64,000 nt of DNA from Thermococcus barossii (GTDB lineage: Archaea > Methanobacteriota_B > Thermococci > Thermococcales > Thermococcaceae): contig NZ_CP015101.1 in assembly GCF_002214465.1 (NCBI RefSeq), forward strand, positions 503,013-567,012. Reading direction: 5' to 3'. Numbering within the stretch: position 1 is the stretch's first letter; the number at the start of each line of letters is the position of its first letter. The notes beneath the pieces were generated by a model. The model saw nothing but the letters and a program-made list of their open reading frames with translations, was not told the DNA's origin and searched no databases. Both the position numbers and the translations under genes were made by a program. Below are positions 27,368-35,706 of the stretch, piece by piece.

Positions 27368-28603
27368 ATGAGGCAGAGAAAGGGACTTCTTATAATCCTC
27401 GATGGTCTCGGCGACAGGCCGATAAAGGAGTTCGGAGGAAAAACTCCGCTTGAGTATGCAAACACCCCCAACATGGACGGGCTCGCGAGATGGGGGCTTC
27501 TCGGCCAGCAGGATCCGATAAAGCCCGGCCAGCCGGCCGGAAGCGACACGGCCCACCTCAGCATCTTCGGCTACGACCCGTACAAGGTCTACCGCGGCAG
27601 GGGTTTCCTTGAGGCACTCGGTGTCGGTCTCGACCTCGACGAGGACGACCTGGCCTTCCGCGTGAACTTCGCGACCATAGAGAACGGAGTCATCACCGAC
27701 AGGAGGGCGGGCAGGATAAGCACGGAGGAGGCCCACGAGCTTGCGAAGGCCATCCAGAAAAACGTAAAATTGCCAGTTGATTTCATATTCGTCGGGGCCA
27801 CCGGCCACAGAGCTGTTCTGGTTCTCAAGGGCATGGCCAAAGGCTACCGCGTCGGCGAGAACGACCCCCACGAGGCCGGAAAGTCACCCCACGAGTTCAC
27901 GTGGGAGGACGAGGAGAGCAAGAAGGTCGCCGAGATTCTCAACGACTTCGTGAGACAGGCCCACGAGGTTCTTGAGAGGCACCCCGTCAACGAGAAGCGC
28001 AGGAAGGAGGGCAAGCCGGTAGCCAATTACCTCCTCGTCCGCGGTGCCGGAACCTATCCGGACATACCGATGAAGTTCACCGAGCAGTGGAAGGTCAAGG
28101 CGGCGGCCGTTGTGGCGGTTTCCCTCGTCAAGGGTGTTGCAAGGGCGATAGGGTTCGACATATACACACCGGAGGGGGCGACCGGAGAGTACAACACCGA
28201 CGAGATGGCGAAGGCGAGGAAAGTCGTCGAGCTGCTCAAAGAGTACGACTTCGTGTTCCTCCACTTCAAGCCGACCGATGCAGCGGGCCACGACAACAAT
28301 CCAAGGCTGAAGGCCGAGATGATAGAGAAGGCCGACAGGATGATAGGCTACATAGTCGAGCACGTAGACCTTGAAAACGTCGTGATAGCGATAACTGGCG
28401 ACCACAGCACTCCATGCGAGGTGATGAACCACAGCGGCGATCCGGTTCCGGTCCTCATCGCGGGCGGCGGTGTGAGGCCCGACTACACCGAGAGCTTTGG
28501 TGAACGAGAATGCATGCGCGGCGGCCTCGGGAGGATAAAGGGCCACGATATAGTGCCCATCATGATGGACCTGATGAACAGGAGCGAGAAGTTCGGGGCT
28601 TAA
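27368..28603 (+). CDS. apgM: Archaeal cofactor-independent phosphoglycerate mutase
   Basis: This 411-residue alkaline-phosphatase-superfamily enzyme interconverts 3- and 2-phosphoglycerate. It shows ILDGLGDRP at the N-terminus, GSDTAHLSIFGYDP with the phosphorylated Ser, KPTDAAGHDN, and ITGDHSTP with C-terminal metal ligands. ATG 27368 follows GGTGGTAGGT and a TATA element (GCTTTTAACT near 27325-27335), and gives the family length; a longer open frame upstream overlaps the HIT gene and is not used. It ends in a four-base TTAA overlap with the convergent small membrane gene. Confidence 0.96.
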   Translation: MRQRKGLLIILDGLGDRPIKEFGGKTPLEYANTPNMDGLARWGLLGQQDPIKPGQPAGSDTAHLSIFGYDPYKVYRGRGFLEALGVGLDLDEDDLAFRVNFATIENGVITDRRAGRISTEEAHELAKAIQKNVKLPVDFIFVGATGHRAVLVLKGMAKGYRVGENDPHEAGKSPHEFTWEDEESKKVAEILNDFVRQAHEVLERHPVNEKRRKEGKPVANYLLVRGAGTYPDIPMKFTEQWKVKAAAVVAVSLVKGVARAIGFDIYTPEGATGEYNTDEMAKARKVVELLKEYDFVFLHFKPTDAAGHDNNPRLKAEMIEKADRMIGYIVEHVDLENVVIAITGDHSTPCEVMNHSGDPVPVLIAGGGVRPDYTESFGERECMRGGLGRIKGHDIVPIMMDLMNRSEKFGA

Positions 28604-28893
28604 GCACTCGCCCTTGTTCCCCTTTTTGCCATTATATATAGGGCCATCGGTATCAACGCCAGGGTGAAGGCCCATATCACCGCGGCATACATCGTTGAGC
28701 TTATTCTCCCCTCCCTAACGAGGATCGAGAAAAGTCCGAGCGTTATCAGGTAGGCGCCCATTCCCGCCGTGAAAAGCATCGAAAGCCTGCCTGCATTTTT
28801 CTTCCTCTTGGCCCGAAGGTCGAGAGCAATGTAGAGAGCGCCGAGGGCCATGGCGAGATACGAGGCGATTTGCCATGTCTCCACCTCACCCAC
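28600..28893 (-). CDS. Small integral membrane protein, hypothetical
   Basis: This 97-residue protein has three hydrophobic segments (about 8-25, 38-58, 65-88), with Lys/Arg-rich loops suggesting a cytoplasmic loop at residues 26-37 and a cytoplasmic C-terminus. The start is GTG 28893, with an alternative GTG at 28884 better spaced from GGTGGGTGAG. A minus-strand TATA-like CCTTTTAAG lies about 25-30 bp upstream. No family recognised. Confidence 0.65.
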   Translation of the reverse strand: MGEVETWQIASYLAMALGALYIALDLRAKRKKNAGRLSMLFTAGMGAYLITLGLFSILVREGRISSTMYAAVIWAFTLALIPMALYIMAKRGTRASA

Positions 28894-28997
28894 CGGTTTA
28901 GTGTATGCTCATCGGCTTAAAAGGATTTCAGCCGAAAGCTTTATAAAGTCGGTGTGCATATGTAATATTGAACTTACACATGGAGGAGGATGGGACC

Positions 28998-29831
28998 ATG
29001 AGAAAGATGTGGTTTGGAATTGGGCTGATCGCCCTGTTGATAGGAATGAGCCTGGGGGCAGTCTCGGCGTGGCGCGGACAGCCGGGGCCAAACCCCTACG
29101 CCCAGCTGGGAGCCGTTCAGGAGGCGCCAATGCTCAACGGCACGCTCACGGACTACTACGCCGACCTGAGCCAGGAGGAGATAGACGGCCTGCTCTACAT
29201 GGTCGAGGAGGAGAAGCTCGCGCGTGACGTCTACTTGACGCTTTATGAACAGTGGGGACTTCCGGTCTTCAGCAACATAGCCAAAAGCGAGCAGACCCAT
29301 ATGGACGCGGTGTTCAGCCTGATAGAGAAGTACAACCTCACCGCTCCCGATACCCTAGACCAGGTGGGCGTCTTCACCAACCCGGAGCTCCAGGAGCTCT
29401 ACAACCAGCTGGTTGAGATGGGAAGCCAGAGCGAGGTTGATGCACTCAAGGTCGGTGCGCTCATAGAGGAAACCGACATCAAGGACCTCGAGGACTGGAT
29501 AGTCCAGACCGACAACGAGGACATAAAGCTGGTCTACAGCAACCTCATGGCCGGAAGTGAGAACCACCTCAGGGCCTTCGTGAGCCAGCTTGAGGGCATG
29601 GGCGTTGACTACACGGCCCAGGTGCTTCCCCAGGAGCAGGTTGACGAGATACTCGCCTCAACCCCGAGCCACGGGATGAGGGGCGGCCACAGAATGATGG
29701 GACACGGAAGCATGAACGCCATGAACGGCCAGAGTGCCCAGCCCGGGTTCTGGGACTCGGTGGAGAACGCCTTCAGGCACGCCTGGGGCTGGATGAACAG
29801 GTTCGCCCACGGGCTCGGGATGCCCCTTTGA
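28998..29831 (+). CDS. Secreted DUF2202 ferritin-like protein (copy 1)
   Basis: This 277-residue protein has an N-terminal signal peptide (MRKMWFGIGLIALLIGMSLG, residues 1-20). The mature DUF2202 domain, about residues 45-205, has the four-helix-bundle motifs MVEEEKLARDVY, SEQTHMD, ALKVGALIEETDIKDL and SENHLRAF, whose Glu and His residues fit a ferritin-like di-iron site. The last 60 residues are Gly-, Met- and His-rich (RGGHRMMGHG), suggesting metal binding. The ATG follows GGAGGAGGA, with TATA at about 28938-28946. Probably located outside the membrane. Exact role unknown. Confidence 0.85.
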   Translation: MRKMWFGIGLIALLIGMSLGAVSAWRGQPGPNPYAQLGAVQEAPMLNGTLTDYYADLSQEEIDGLLYMVEEEKLARDVYLTLYEQWGLPVFSNIAKSEQTHMDAVFSLIEKYNLTAPDTLDQVGVFTNPELQELYNQLVEMGSQSEVDALKVGALIEETDIKDLEDWIVQTDNEDIKLVYSNLMAGSENHLRAFVSQLEGMGVDYTAQVLPQEQVDEILASTPSHGMRGGHRMMGHGSMNAMNGQSAQPGFWDSVENAFRHAWGWMNRFAHGLGMPL

Positions 29832-29910
29832 ACTTTCTTCCCTTTTCTTGATTCAGGGTGATTGTCATGGATTGGAGCTGCAGGTTTAAGTGCCCACCGG
29901 AGGTGAGAGG

Positions 29911-30531
29911 ATGAGAGCCTCGGCCCTCGTCAGGGGTGTCATCGACCTCCTGCTGACGCTCGTGTTCGTCGTGGTGCTGGTGACCGGAATAGGGCTGTAC
30001 ATCGCACCCAGCGGCAGAATCGCGGAGAGCATCGGCTGGACCTTCATGGGCATGGACAAGGACACCCTCACCGACGTCCACACCTACTTCGGCTTCGTGA
30101 TGGCTGGCCTGGTGTCGATACACCTGGCGATAGGCCTGAAGAGCATGTGGGTGATGCTGAAATCTGCCTTTAGGGGCTCGAGGCTCAAGGTGGCTGCTTC
30201 CCTCATCGTCCCGCTGCTCCTGATCGCCGCTGGCTACCAGGCGTTCTCGGCCTACACGGTGGAAGAGGAGCACACCACGACCTCATACGAGGAATATACG
30301 GATTCGGGGGTCTACATCACGGGGACCATGATGAAGTACTACACCGTCGAGCAGCTCGCCCAGGAGTTCAACGTTCCAACCTCCGGGCTGCTGGAAAAGC
30401 TGAGGGAGAAGGGCACAGACGCGGGTCCAGACGATACGCTGGCGGAGATTGAGTACGAGTACGACCTTGAGCGGGAGGAGTTCAAGGCGATGCTCGAGGA
30501 GATAATAACCGAGCTGAGGGGTGAGGATTGA
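29911..30531 (+). CDS. DUF4405 / cytochrome b561-like membrane protein
   Basis: This 206-residue protein has three or four hydrophobic segments. The first holds an LLLTLVFVVVLVTG sequence and the second region has LTDVHTYFGF and VSIHLAIGLK, whose membrane histidines fit haem b ligation as in DUF4405 or cytochrome b561-like proteins. The C-terminal 80 residues form a hydrophilic, acidic helical domain. It has an unusually complete Shine-Dalgarno, GGAGGTGAG. The stop overlaps the start of the second DUF2202 gene (TGATG). Position between two DUF2202 genes suggests electron transfer to or from those proteins. Confidence 0.75.
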   Translation: MRASALVRGVIDLLLTLVFVVVLVTGIGLYIAPSGRIAESIGWTFMGMDKDTLTDVHTYFGFVMAGLVSIHLAIGLKSMWVMLKSAFRGSRLKVAASLIVPLLLIAAGYQAFSAYTVEEEHTTTSYEEYTDSGVYITGTMMKYYTVEQLAQEFNVPTSGLLEKLREKGTDAGPDDTLAEIEYEYDLEREEFKAMLEEIITELRGED

Positions 30532-31229
30532 TGAAGAGGACCGGTGTTGTTATCGTTGGTCTGCTACTGCTCGCGGTACTGGGCGCGGGCTGCGTAACGA
30601 GTGACTCGACGGCAGGAACTACGACCCTCTCGCAGGGGGGAGGCCCTCCCGAGGACAGGGGTTACGGCGGGCCCCCTGACGGGGGTTACTCCGACGTCCC
30701 CAACGTCTCGGCGATGCCCTACCAGGAGCTGAGTCAGGACGAAATTGACGCTATACTCTACATGCGCGAGGAGGAGAAGCTCGCGCGCGACGTCTACCTC
30801 GTGCTCTACAACGAGACCGGACTCCCCGTGTTCCAGAACATAGCGAGGAGTGAGCAAACCCACATGGACATGGTGCTGAGCCTCATCGAGAAGTACAACC
30901 TGAGCGACCCCGTTGATGGTATGACCGTCGGGGAGTTCAACAGCACCGAGATGCAGGAGCTCTACGAGGAGCTGGTCTCGAAGGGGAGCGAAAGCGAGCT
31001 CGAGGCCCTCAAAGTCGGGGCGCTGATAGAGGAGATAGACATCAAGGACCTTGAGGAGTGGCTCAAGAGAACCGACAACGAGGACGTGAAGGCGGTCTTC
31101 GAGAGCCTAATGGCGGGCAGCGAGAACCACCTGAGGGCGTTCACAAGGCTGATGGAGAACAGGTACGACGTGACGTACTCTCCCCAGGTTCTGGGCCTGG
31201 AGGAGTACATTAACATAGTGGGCCGCTGA
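30531..31229 (+). CDS. DUF2202 ferritin-like lipoprotein (copy 2)
   Basis: This 232-residue protein starts with a lipoprotein-type signal ending in LGAGC, so Cys 22 is probably lipid-modified and anchored outside the membrane. A Gly/Pro-rich linker leads to a DUF2202 domain (about residues 60-215) closely matching copy 1: MREEEKLARDVY, SEQTHMD, ALKVGALIEEIDIKDL and SENHLRAF. It lacks the Met/His-rich tail of copy 1. The start overlaps the DUF4405 gene stop, so the two are coupled. Confidence 0.85.
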   Translation: MKRTGVVIVGLLLLAVLGAGCVTSDSTAGTTTLSQGGGPPEDRGYGGPPDGGYSDVPNVSAMPYQELSQDEIDAILYMREEEKLARDVYLVLYNETGLPVFQNIARSEQTHMDMVLSLIEKYNLSDPVDGMTVGEFNSTEMQELYEELVSKGSESELEALKVGALIEEIDIKDLEEWLKRTDNEDVKAVFESLMAGSENHLRAFTRLMENRYDVTYSPQVLGLEEYINIVGR

Positions 31230-31332
31230 GGCTGGGGATACTATCCCTTTCCACACTTTTGTACCTTCCATTTTAGCGTTCAGACCGAAACCTTAAAAGA
31301 GATTAAACGCTTCTATTTTATTAGGTGATAGC

Positions 31333-32160
31333 GTGAGCGCTTTTAGGGATCTGAAGGTTGTTGGAGAGGATAGGGTAACGGCCATCGGTCTGGGAACGTG
31401 GGGCATAGGCGGCTACGAGAGCCCAGACTACTCCAGAGACGATGAGAGCGTCGAGGTTCTGAGACACGGCCTTGAGCTCGGAATCAACCTCATCGACACG
31501 GCCGAGTTCTACGGGGCAGGTCATTCCGAAGAGCTCGTCGGGATGGCAATCAAGGGCTTCGACAGGGAGGAGCTCTTCATAGTCAGCAAGGTCTGGCCGA
31601 GCCACTTCGGTTACAGTCAAGCCGAGAGGGCCGCGAGGGCGAGTGCAAAGAGGCTCGGCACCTACATAGACCTCTACCTCCTCCACTGGCCCGGCGATAG
31701 CTGGAGGAAGATAGAGGAGACGCTCCACGCTCTGGAGGAGCTGGTCGATGAGGGCCTGATAAGGTACATCGGCGTGAGCAACTTTGACCTTGAGTTACTC
31801 AAACGCTCGCAGGAGGCCATGAAGAGGTACGAGATAGTAGCCAACGAGGTGAAGTACTCGCTCAAGGACCGCTGGCCCGAGACGAGCGGTCTGCTCGACT
31901 ACATGAAGCGGGAGAAGATTGCCCTTATAGCCTACACGCCCCTTGAGAAGGGCTCCCTCGCAAGGAACCCCTGCCTGGCGGAGATAGGGAGGAGGTACTG
32001 TAAAACGGCTTCTCAGGTCGCGCTCAACTACCTCATCTGGGAGGAGAACGTTATCGCGATTCCCAAGGCGGGGAGAAAGGAGCACGTAGAGGAAAACGCC
32101 GGGGCGATGGGCTGGAGGCTGAGTAAGGAAGACAGGGAAAAAGCTAGGGGGTGCGTCTGA
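31333..32160 (+). CDS. Aldo/keto reductase
   Basis: This 275-residue (beta/alpha)8 oxidoreductase has the catalytic tetrad in order: Asp and Tyr in DTAEFYG, Lys in VSKVWP, and His in LLHWPG. NAD(P)H contacts lie in IGVSNF and IPKAGRKEHVEEN. It reduces carbonyl compounds to alcohols. GTG 31333 is the start; a TATA-like CCTTAAAAG lies near 31290. Its TGA overlaps the ATG of the tungstoenzyme gene, so the two are made together and may act on the same aldehyde pool, one reducing and one oxidising. This pairing is inference. Confidence 0.93.
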   Translation: MSAFRDLKVVGEDRVTAIGLGTWGIGGYESPDYSRDDESVEVLRHGLELGINLIDTAEFYGAGHSEELVGMAIKGFDREELFIVSKVWPSHFGYSQAERAARASAKRLGTYIDLYLLHWPGDSWRKIEETLHALEELVDEGLIRYIGVSNFDLELLKRSQEAMKRYEIVANEVKYSLKDRWPETSGLLDYMKREKIALIAYTPLEKGSLARNPCLAEIGRRYCKTASQVALNYLIWEENVIAIPKAGRKEHVEENAGAMGWRLSKEDREKARGCV

Positions 32161-34016
32161 TGTTTGCCTACCACAACAAAATAGCGCGGGTAAATCTGAC
32201 AACTGGAAAGATTACCTACGAGGAACTTCCCGATGAGGTCATAAGGAAGTTCATCGGCGGGAAGGGCCTCGGCTACTACCTGATCTACCGCGAGGTTCCG
32301 CCGGGAACCGCCCCGCTGAGCGAGGCGAACAAGTTCGTCTTCGCCCCCGGTGGATTGACCGGCCTCATTCCTGGCTCAAGCAAGGTCATAGCGGTGAGCA
32401 AGAGCCCCGAGACGCGCTTGATAAGTGACTCCAGCGGCGGAGACGCCTTCGGGCCCAAGCTCAAGGGTCACTTCGATGCGCTGGTCATAGAGGGAAAGGC
32501 CGAGGAGCCGGTTTACCTCCACGTTCACGACGGGGAGGTCGAGATCAGGGACGCGAAGCATCTCTGGGGGAAGGGCAACTACGAGGTTGCCGGGGAGCTG
32601 TGGAAAGAATATCCTAAGGCGAGCATAGCCTCGATAGGCCCCGCCGGGGAGAGGCTGAGCAGGATAGCCAACGTCATCTACGACACGGAGAGGGCCAGCG
32701 GCAGGGGCGGTCTCGGCGCCGTTCTCGGGAGCAAGAAGGTCAAAGCTGTTGTCGTCGAGCCGGGTGAAAAACCCGGGGTTGCGGAGCCGGAGGAGTTCCA
32801 GAGGCTCTGGCAGGAGTTCTACGACCACTTCGCTACCGATCCAAAGTACGAGCACAGCAGGAACTACGGCACGAGCGATGGCCTGAGGAGCTCAGCTTCC
32901 CTCGGAATGAGCCCGGCCTACAACTTCTCGAGGCCCCACATACCGGACGAGCTTGCGAGCAAACTGGCTGGAGACGAGGTCAAGAAGTACGAGGTTGAGC
33001 CGGAGTGGTTCGTCCACGGCAAGAGCTGTCCGATAAAGTGCGCCCGTTACGTCGAGGTGGAATACAGGGGAAGAAAAATCCGCGTCAAGCCTGAATACGA
33101 AAGCATAGCCATGCTTGGAGCAGCAACCGGAGTGTTCAACTTCCCGGCGGTGGCCTACTTCAACTGGCTGGTGAACGACCTCGGGCTTGACAGCATAGCC
33201 ACCGGCAACACAATCGGCTGGCTCTTTGAGATGGTCGAGCGCGGTCTCGTCGGGGAGGAGGAGATAGGGTTCCCCGTTAAGGGGTGGGGCAACGAGGAGG
33301 CCGAGGAGAGGCTCATAAGGCTGATGGCCGAGAGGAAGGGCATCGGCGCGGTTCTGGCGGACGGTGTGAAGAGGGCCTGCGAACGCTTGGGCAGGGGCTG
33401 TGAACTGGCTGTCCACGTCAAGGGCATGGAAAGCCCCGCCTGGGATCCGCGCGGAAGGAGAACCTACGCTTTAAGCTACGCCACGGCCGACGTCGGAGCG
33501 AGCCACCTCCGTGGCTGGCCGAGGCCCCACCAGCTTCCGAACCAGGGGCCTGCGAAGGAACTGGTGCCTTCGCTCATCGAGGCGAGGGACGAGAGCTACA
33601 TCACCGACATGCTCGGAACCTGCAAGTTCGTGTCATACAGGATGGAAGATCTGGCCAAGTTCTACTCCCTCGCGACGGGCGAGGAGTGGACAGTGGAGGA
33701 GCTTAGAAAAAGGGCCTGGGCGGTTGAGAGCATCGCGCGGATACACGACGCCCTCGACTGGGTCACGCCGCCGCTCGACGACGTAATTCCGCCGCGTTGG
33801 TGGGAGCCGGAGCCGGACGGGCCGGCGGAGGGCAACAAAGCTTTCATGGACTACAACGACTTCCTAGAGGCGAGGAGGGAGTTCTACAGGCTCAGGGGCT
33901 GGCACGAGGAGCTTGGAGTTCCCCTGCCGGAGACGATGGAGAAGCTCGGTTACGGAGAGCTCAGGGGAGATGCGGAGAGGGCGCTGGAGGTTGTAAAGAG
34001 GAGAATGGGGCTTTGA
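32160..34016 (+). CDS. Aldehyde:ferredoxin oxidoreductase-family tungstoenzyme, WOR4-like
   Basis: This 618-residue protein is of the AOR family, whose members bind a tungsten bis-pterin and an iron-sulfur cluster. N-terminal motifs (FIGGKGLGYYL, GPAGERLSRIANV) and the C-terminal domain are intact. The cluster motif, usually C-x2-C-x3-C plus a later Cys, reads G287-K-S-C290-x3-C294, with the later Cys in DMLGTC. The first Cys is replaced by Gly, so a 3Fe-4S cluster or another fourth ligand is possible. From memory, a 3Fe cluster was reported for P. furiosus WOR4, and the length fits. Substrate unknown. Confidence 0.88.
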   Translation: MFAYHNKIARVNLTTGKITYEELPDEVIRKFIGGKGLGYYLIYREVPPGTAPLSEANKFVFAPGGLTGLIPGSSKVIAVSKSPETRLISDSSGGDAFGPKLKGHFDALVIEGKAEEPVYLHVHDGEVEIRDAKHLWGKGNYEVAGELWKEYPKASIASIGPAGERLSRIANVIYDTERASGRGGLGAVLGSKKVKAVVVEPGEKPGVAEPEEFQRLWQEFYDHFATDPKYEHSRNYGTSDGLRSSASLGMSPAYNFSRPHIPDELASKLAGDEVKKYEVEPEWFVHGKSCPIKCARYVEVEYRGRKIRVKPEYESIAMLGAATGVFNFPAVAYFNWLVNDLGLDSIATGNTIGWLFEMVERGLVGEEEIGFPVKGWGNEEAEERLIRLMAERKGIGAVLADGVKRACERLGRGCELAVHVKGMESPAWDPRGRRTYALSYATADVGASHLRGWPRPHQLPNQGPAKELVPSLIEARDESYITDMLGTCKFVSYRMEDLAKFYSLATGEEWTVEELRKRAWAVESIARIHDALDWVTPPLDDVIPPRWWEPEPDGPAEGNKAFMDYNDFLEARREFYRLRGWHEELGVPLPETMEKLGYGELRGDAERALEVVKRRMGL

Positions 34017-34031
34017 CACCCCCCAATCCTT

Positions 34032-34835
34032 TTAATCTTTAAGCATCTCAAGAACAGTCTTCTCATCTGGGATCGTGGCGTAGTGATAAGTCTCAGCCGG
34101 CATTACTCGGGTTTCTTCTCCCACCCGGTAGATGATGAGCGGCCTGATTACATACAGGTCGCCCAGCTCTGTTGTGTTCGCGATGGTTACCGTGAGATTG
34201 ACTGTCTTTCCCGCGGGAATCTCCTTGGGTTCAAAATTGGAAATCTGGAGGCCAAGGATATCAAACGTCACGTTTAATATCTCAACGGACTCATTGAACG
34301 GATTTAAGAGGCTATACATGAGGGTTGGAACCGAGGGCTCTGGGCCAACGGAACCACCTATGTAGGATTTTATCTTCAGGCTTTTTCCTTCCATGGGCTC
34401 CAAGATGTTGAACTCGACCCTTCCCAACGGCACTCGCTTGGTGAAGTTGTCCTGCTGGATTTCCAGATATGCGTTCCTCATGACACAGCGGCCGGGCTTC
34501 TTGAGGGTTAGCCGAACGCTTACAACCATCTCCTTTATCTCCGAGTCAGCGTACCCAACATCTCCGGTGAGAGTCACTCCATCCGCGTCGAGACAGGGGG
34601 GAAGCCCTCCAACTCCAATTGTGGCACTGAAATCTGTGTCTCCAACCTTTATCCAGTAAACGTTCAGGCTGATGGTTTCGTTCAAGTATCCAGCGACGTA
34701 TCCGGTGATGTTGGATATGAAGAGCTCTCCCCTCGGGAGTTCCTGGGATTCGTGAGCGTTTGTGGTGTAGTAGTATATAAATAACACAGCCAAAAGCGTC
34801 ACAACTATCACAATGACGGCATTTTTACCCCTCAT
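34032..34835 (-). CDS. Membrane-anchored extracellular hypothetical protein
   Basis: This 267-residue protein has an N-terminal signal anchor (residues 5-24, VIVIVVTLLAVLFIYYY) and a large exterior domain rich in beta strands and N-glycosylation sequons (NET, NFT, NES, NVT, NLT, NTT). A conserved pair, C81 and C112 (approximate), may form a disulfide. The last 110 residues look like an immunoglobulin-like beta sandwich. Its 3' end lies 15 bp from the tungstoenzyme stop (convergent). TATA-like AATAATAAAAAGG lies about 15-27 bp upstream of ATG 34835. No family recognised. Confidence 0.7.
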   Translation of the reverse strand: MRGKNAVIVIVVTLLAVLFIYYYTTNAHESQELPRGELFISNITGYVAGYLNETISLNVYWIKVGDTDFSATIGVGGLPPCLDADGVTLTGDVGYADSEIKEMVVSVRLTLKKPGRCVMRNAYLEIQQDNFTKRVPLGRVEFNILEPMEGKSLKIKSYIGGSVGPEPSVPTLMYSLLNPFNESVEILNVTFDILGLQISNFEPKEIPAGKTVNLTVTIANTTELGDLYVIRPLIIYRVGEETRVMPAETYHYATIPDEKTVLEMLKD

Positions 34836-35177
34836 TGTACACTACATCCCTTTTTATTATCTGGGAAACAAGAGCGTTTCCATCGTAAGGCATATACGGT
34901 AGCAGTCTCCCCTGCATAAGGTTTGGCCTCGATGTCAATCCTCAACAGTCTGAAAAGGACTGCCAACAGAGGCTTCCATTGCATATATTTTGCCCCCAGC
35001 GAGTTCCCATGACAAATTTGAACATTTTGCTATATAAATTTTTTTCCTTTTGATATAAATAAATTTTCTTTCTTTTTTGGTGTGAATTTATTCAAAATAG
35101 TTTCACGATGGAAGCGAACCAAAAGAAAGGAGAGCAATTGTTGAAGTGTGAGGGTACCAACGCCATGTTGTACTCCT
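34836..35177. other. AT-rich intergenic interval without recognisable gene
   Basis: This 342-base gap lies between two leftward secreted-protein genes. It contains the promoter of the gene ending at 34032, a short inverted repeat GGAAAC/GTTTCC (34862-34879), and a very AT-rich stretch around 35030-35080. No RNA gene, credible ORF or CRISPR-like repeat was seen. Confidence 0.6.
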
Positions 35178-35657
35178 TCAACCAACCCGAACAATCGCCG
35201 GAACAACGCACGTTCCATCGACATCTCTTGCGGTCCAGCTCCCGTTGTACGCGCTTTTCACGACTGAATTACAGTCAGAGACTTTCCCGCCGTGCTCCAT
35301 AAAGAAGTGAATATAGCTCTCCCTCACGCTTTCGTTCGCCAGAATTAGTCTCACACTTCCGTTTTCTAAATCAACGGATACCAAATAAGTTTCGTTCGAG
35401 CGGTTTACCAGACCTTCCGCCTTCACCACCGTGCAGTTTGGACATTCGCCCCTTACCCAGAGGGTGGTGTATAGTGGAGCAATCTCCACGTGGATTCCAT
35501 ACTCTTCCTCCAGCAGTCCCTGAATCTGAAAGTACGCGGAGAGAATCGGAGAAACCCTCTCCGGTTCGGAATCTCCTCTTGAATGAAGCGCCCAGAGGAG
35601 AGACAGTGCCATCATCAGGATGAGCATGAACGAGAGGAACTTTCTCACGTTTATCAC
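35178..35657 (-). CDS. Secreted hypothetical protein
   Basis: This 159-residue protein has an N-terminal hydrophobic signal (about residues 7-23) and an exterior domain with four cysteines (GECPNC, then SDC and GTC) and several N-glycosylation sequons. The Cys pattern suggests one or two disulfides or a metal site. The start is GTG 35657; no clear Shine-Dalgarno is present, and GTG 35648 is an alternative. I do not recognise a family. Confidence 0.6.
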   Translation of the reverse strand: MINVRKFLSFMLILMMALSLLWALHSRGDSEPERVSPILSAYFQIQGLLEEEYGIHVEIAPLYTTLWVRGECPNCTVVKAEGLVNRSNETYLVSVDLENGSVRLILANESVRESYIHFFMEHGGKVSDCNSVVKSAYNGSWTARDVDGTCVVPAIVRVG

Positions 35658-35706
35658 ATTACTATCTCAAGCTAAAAAGTTAAAAATTTTTCGACGGCGT
35701 AAAAAA

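Noticed and set aside
35030-35224. Small minus-strand ORF with hydrophobic stretch, possible decayed C-terminal anchor
   Set aside because: It partly overlaps the secreted-protein gene in another frame, has no start context, and lacks a CGP motif.
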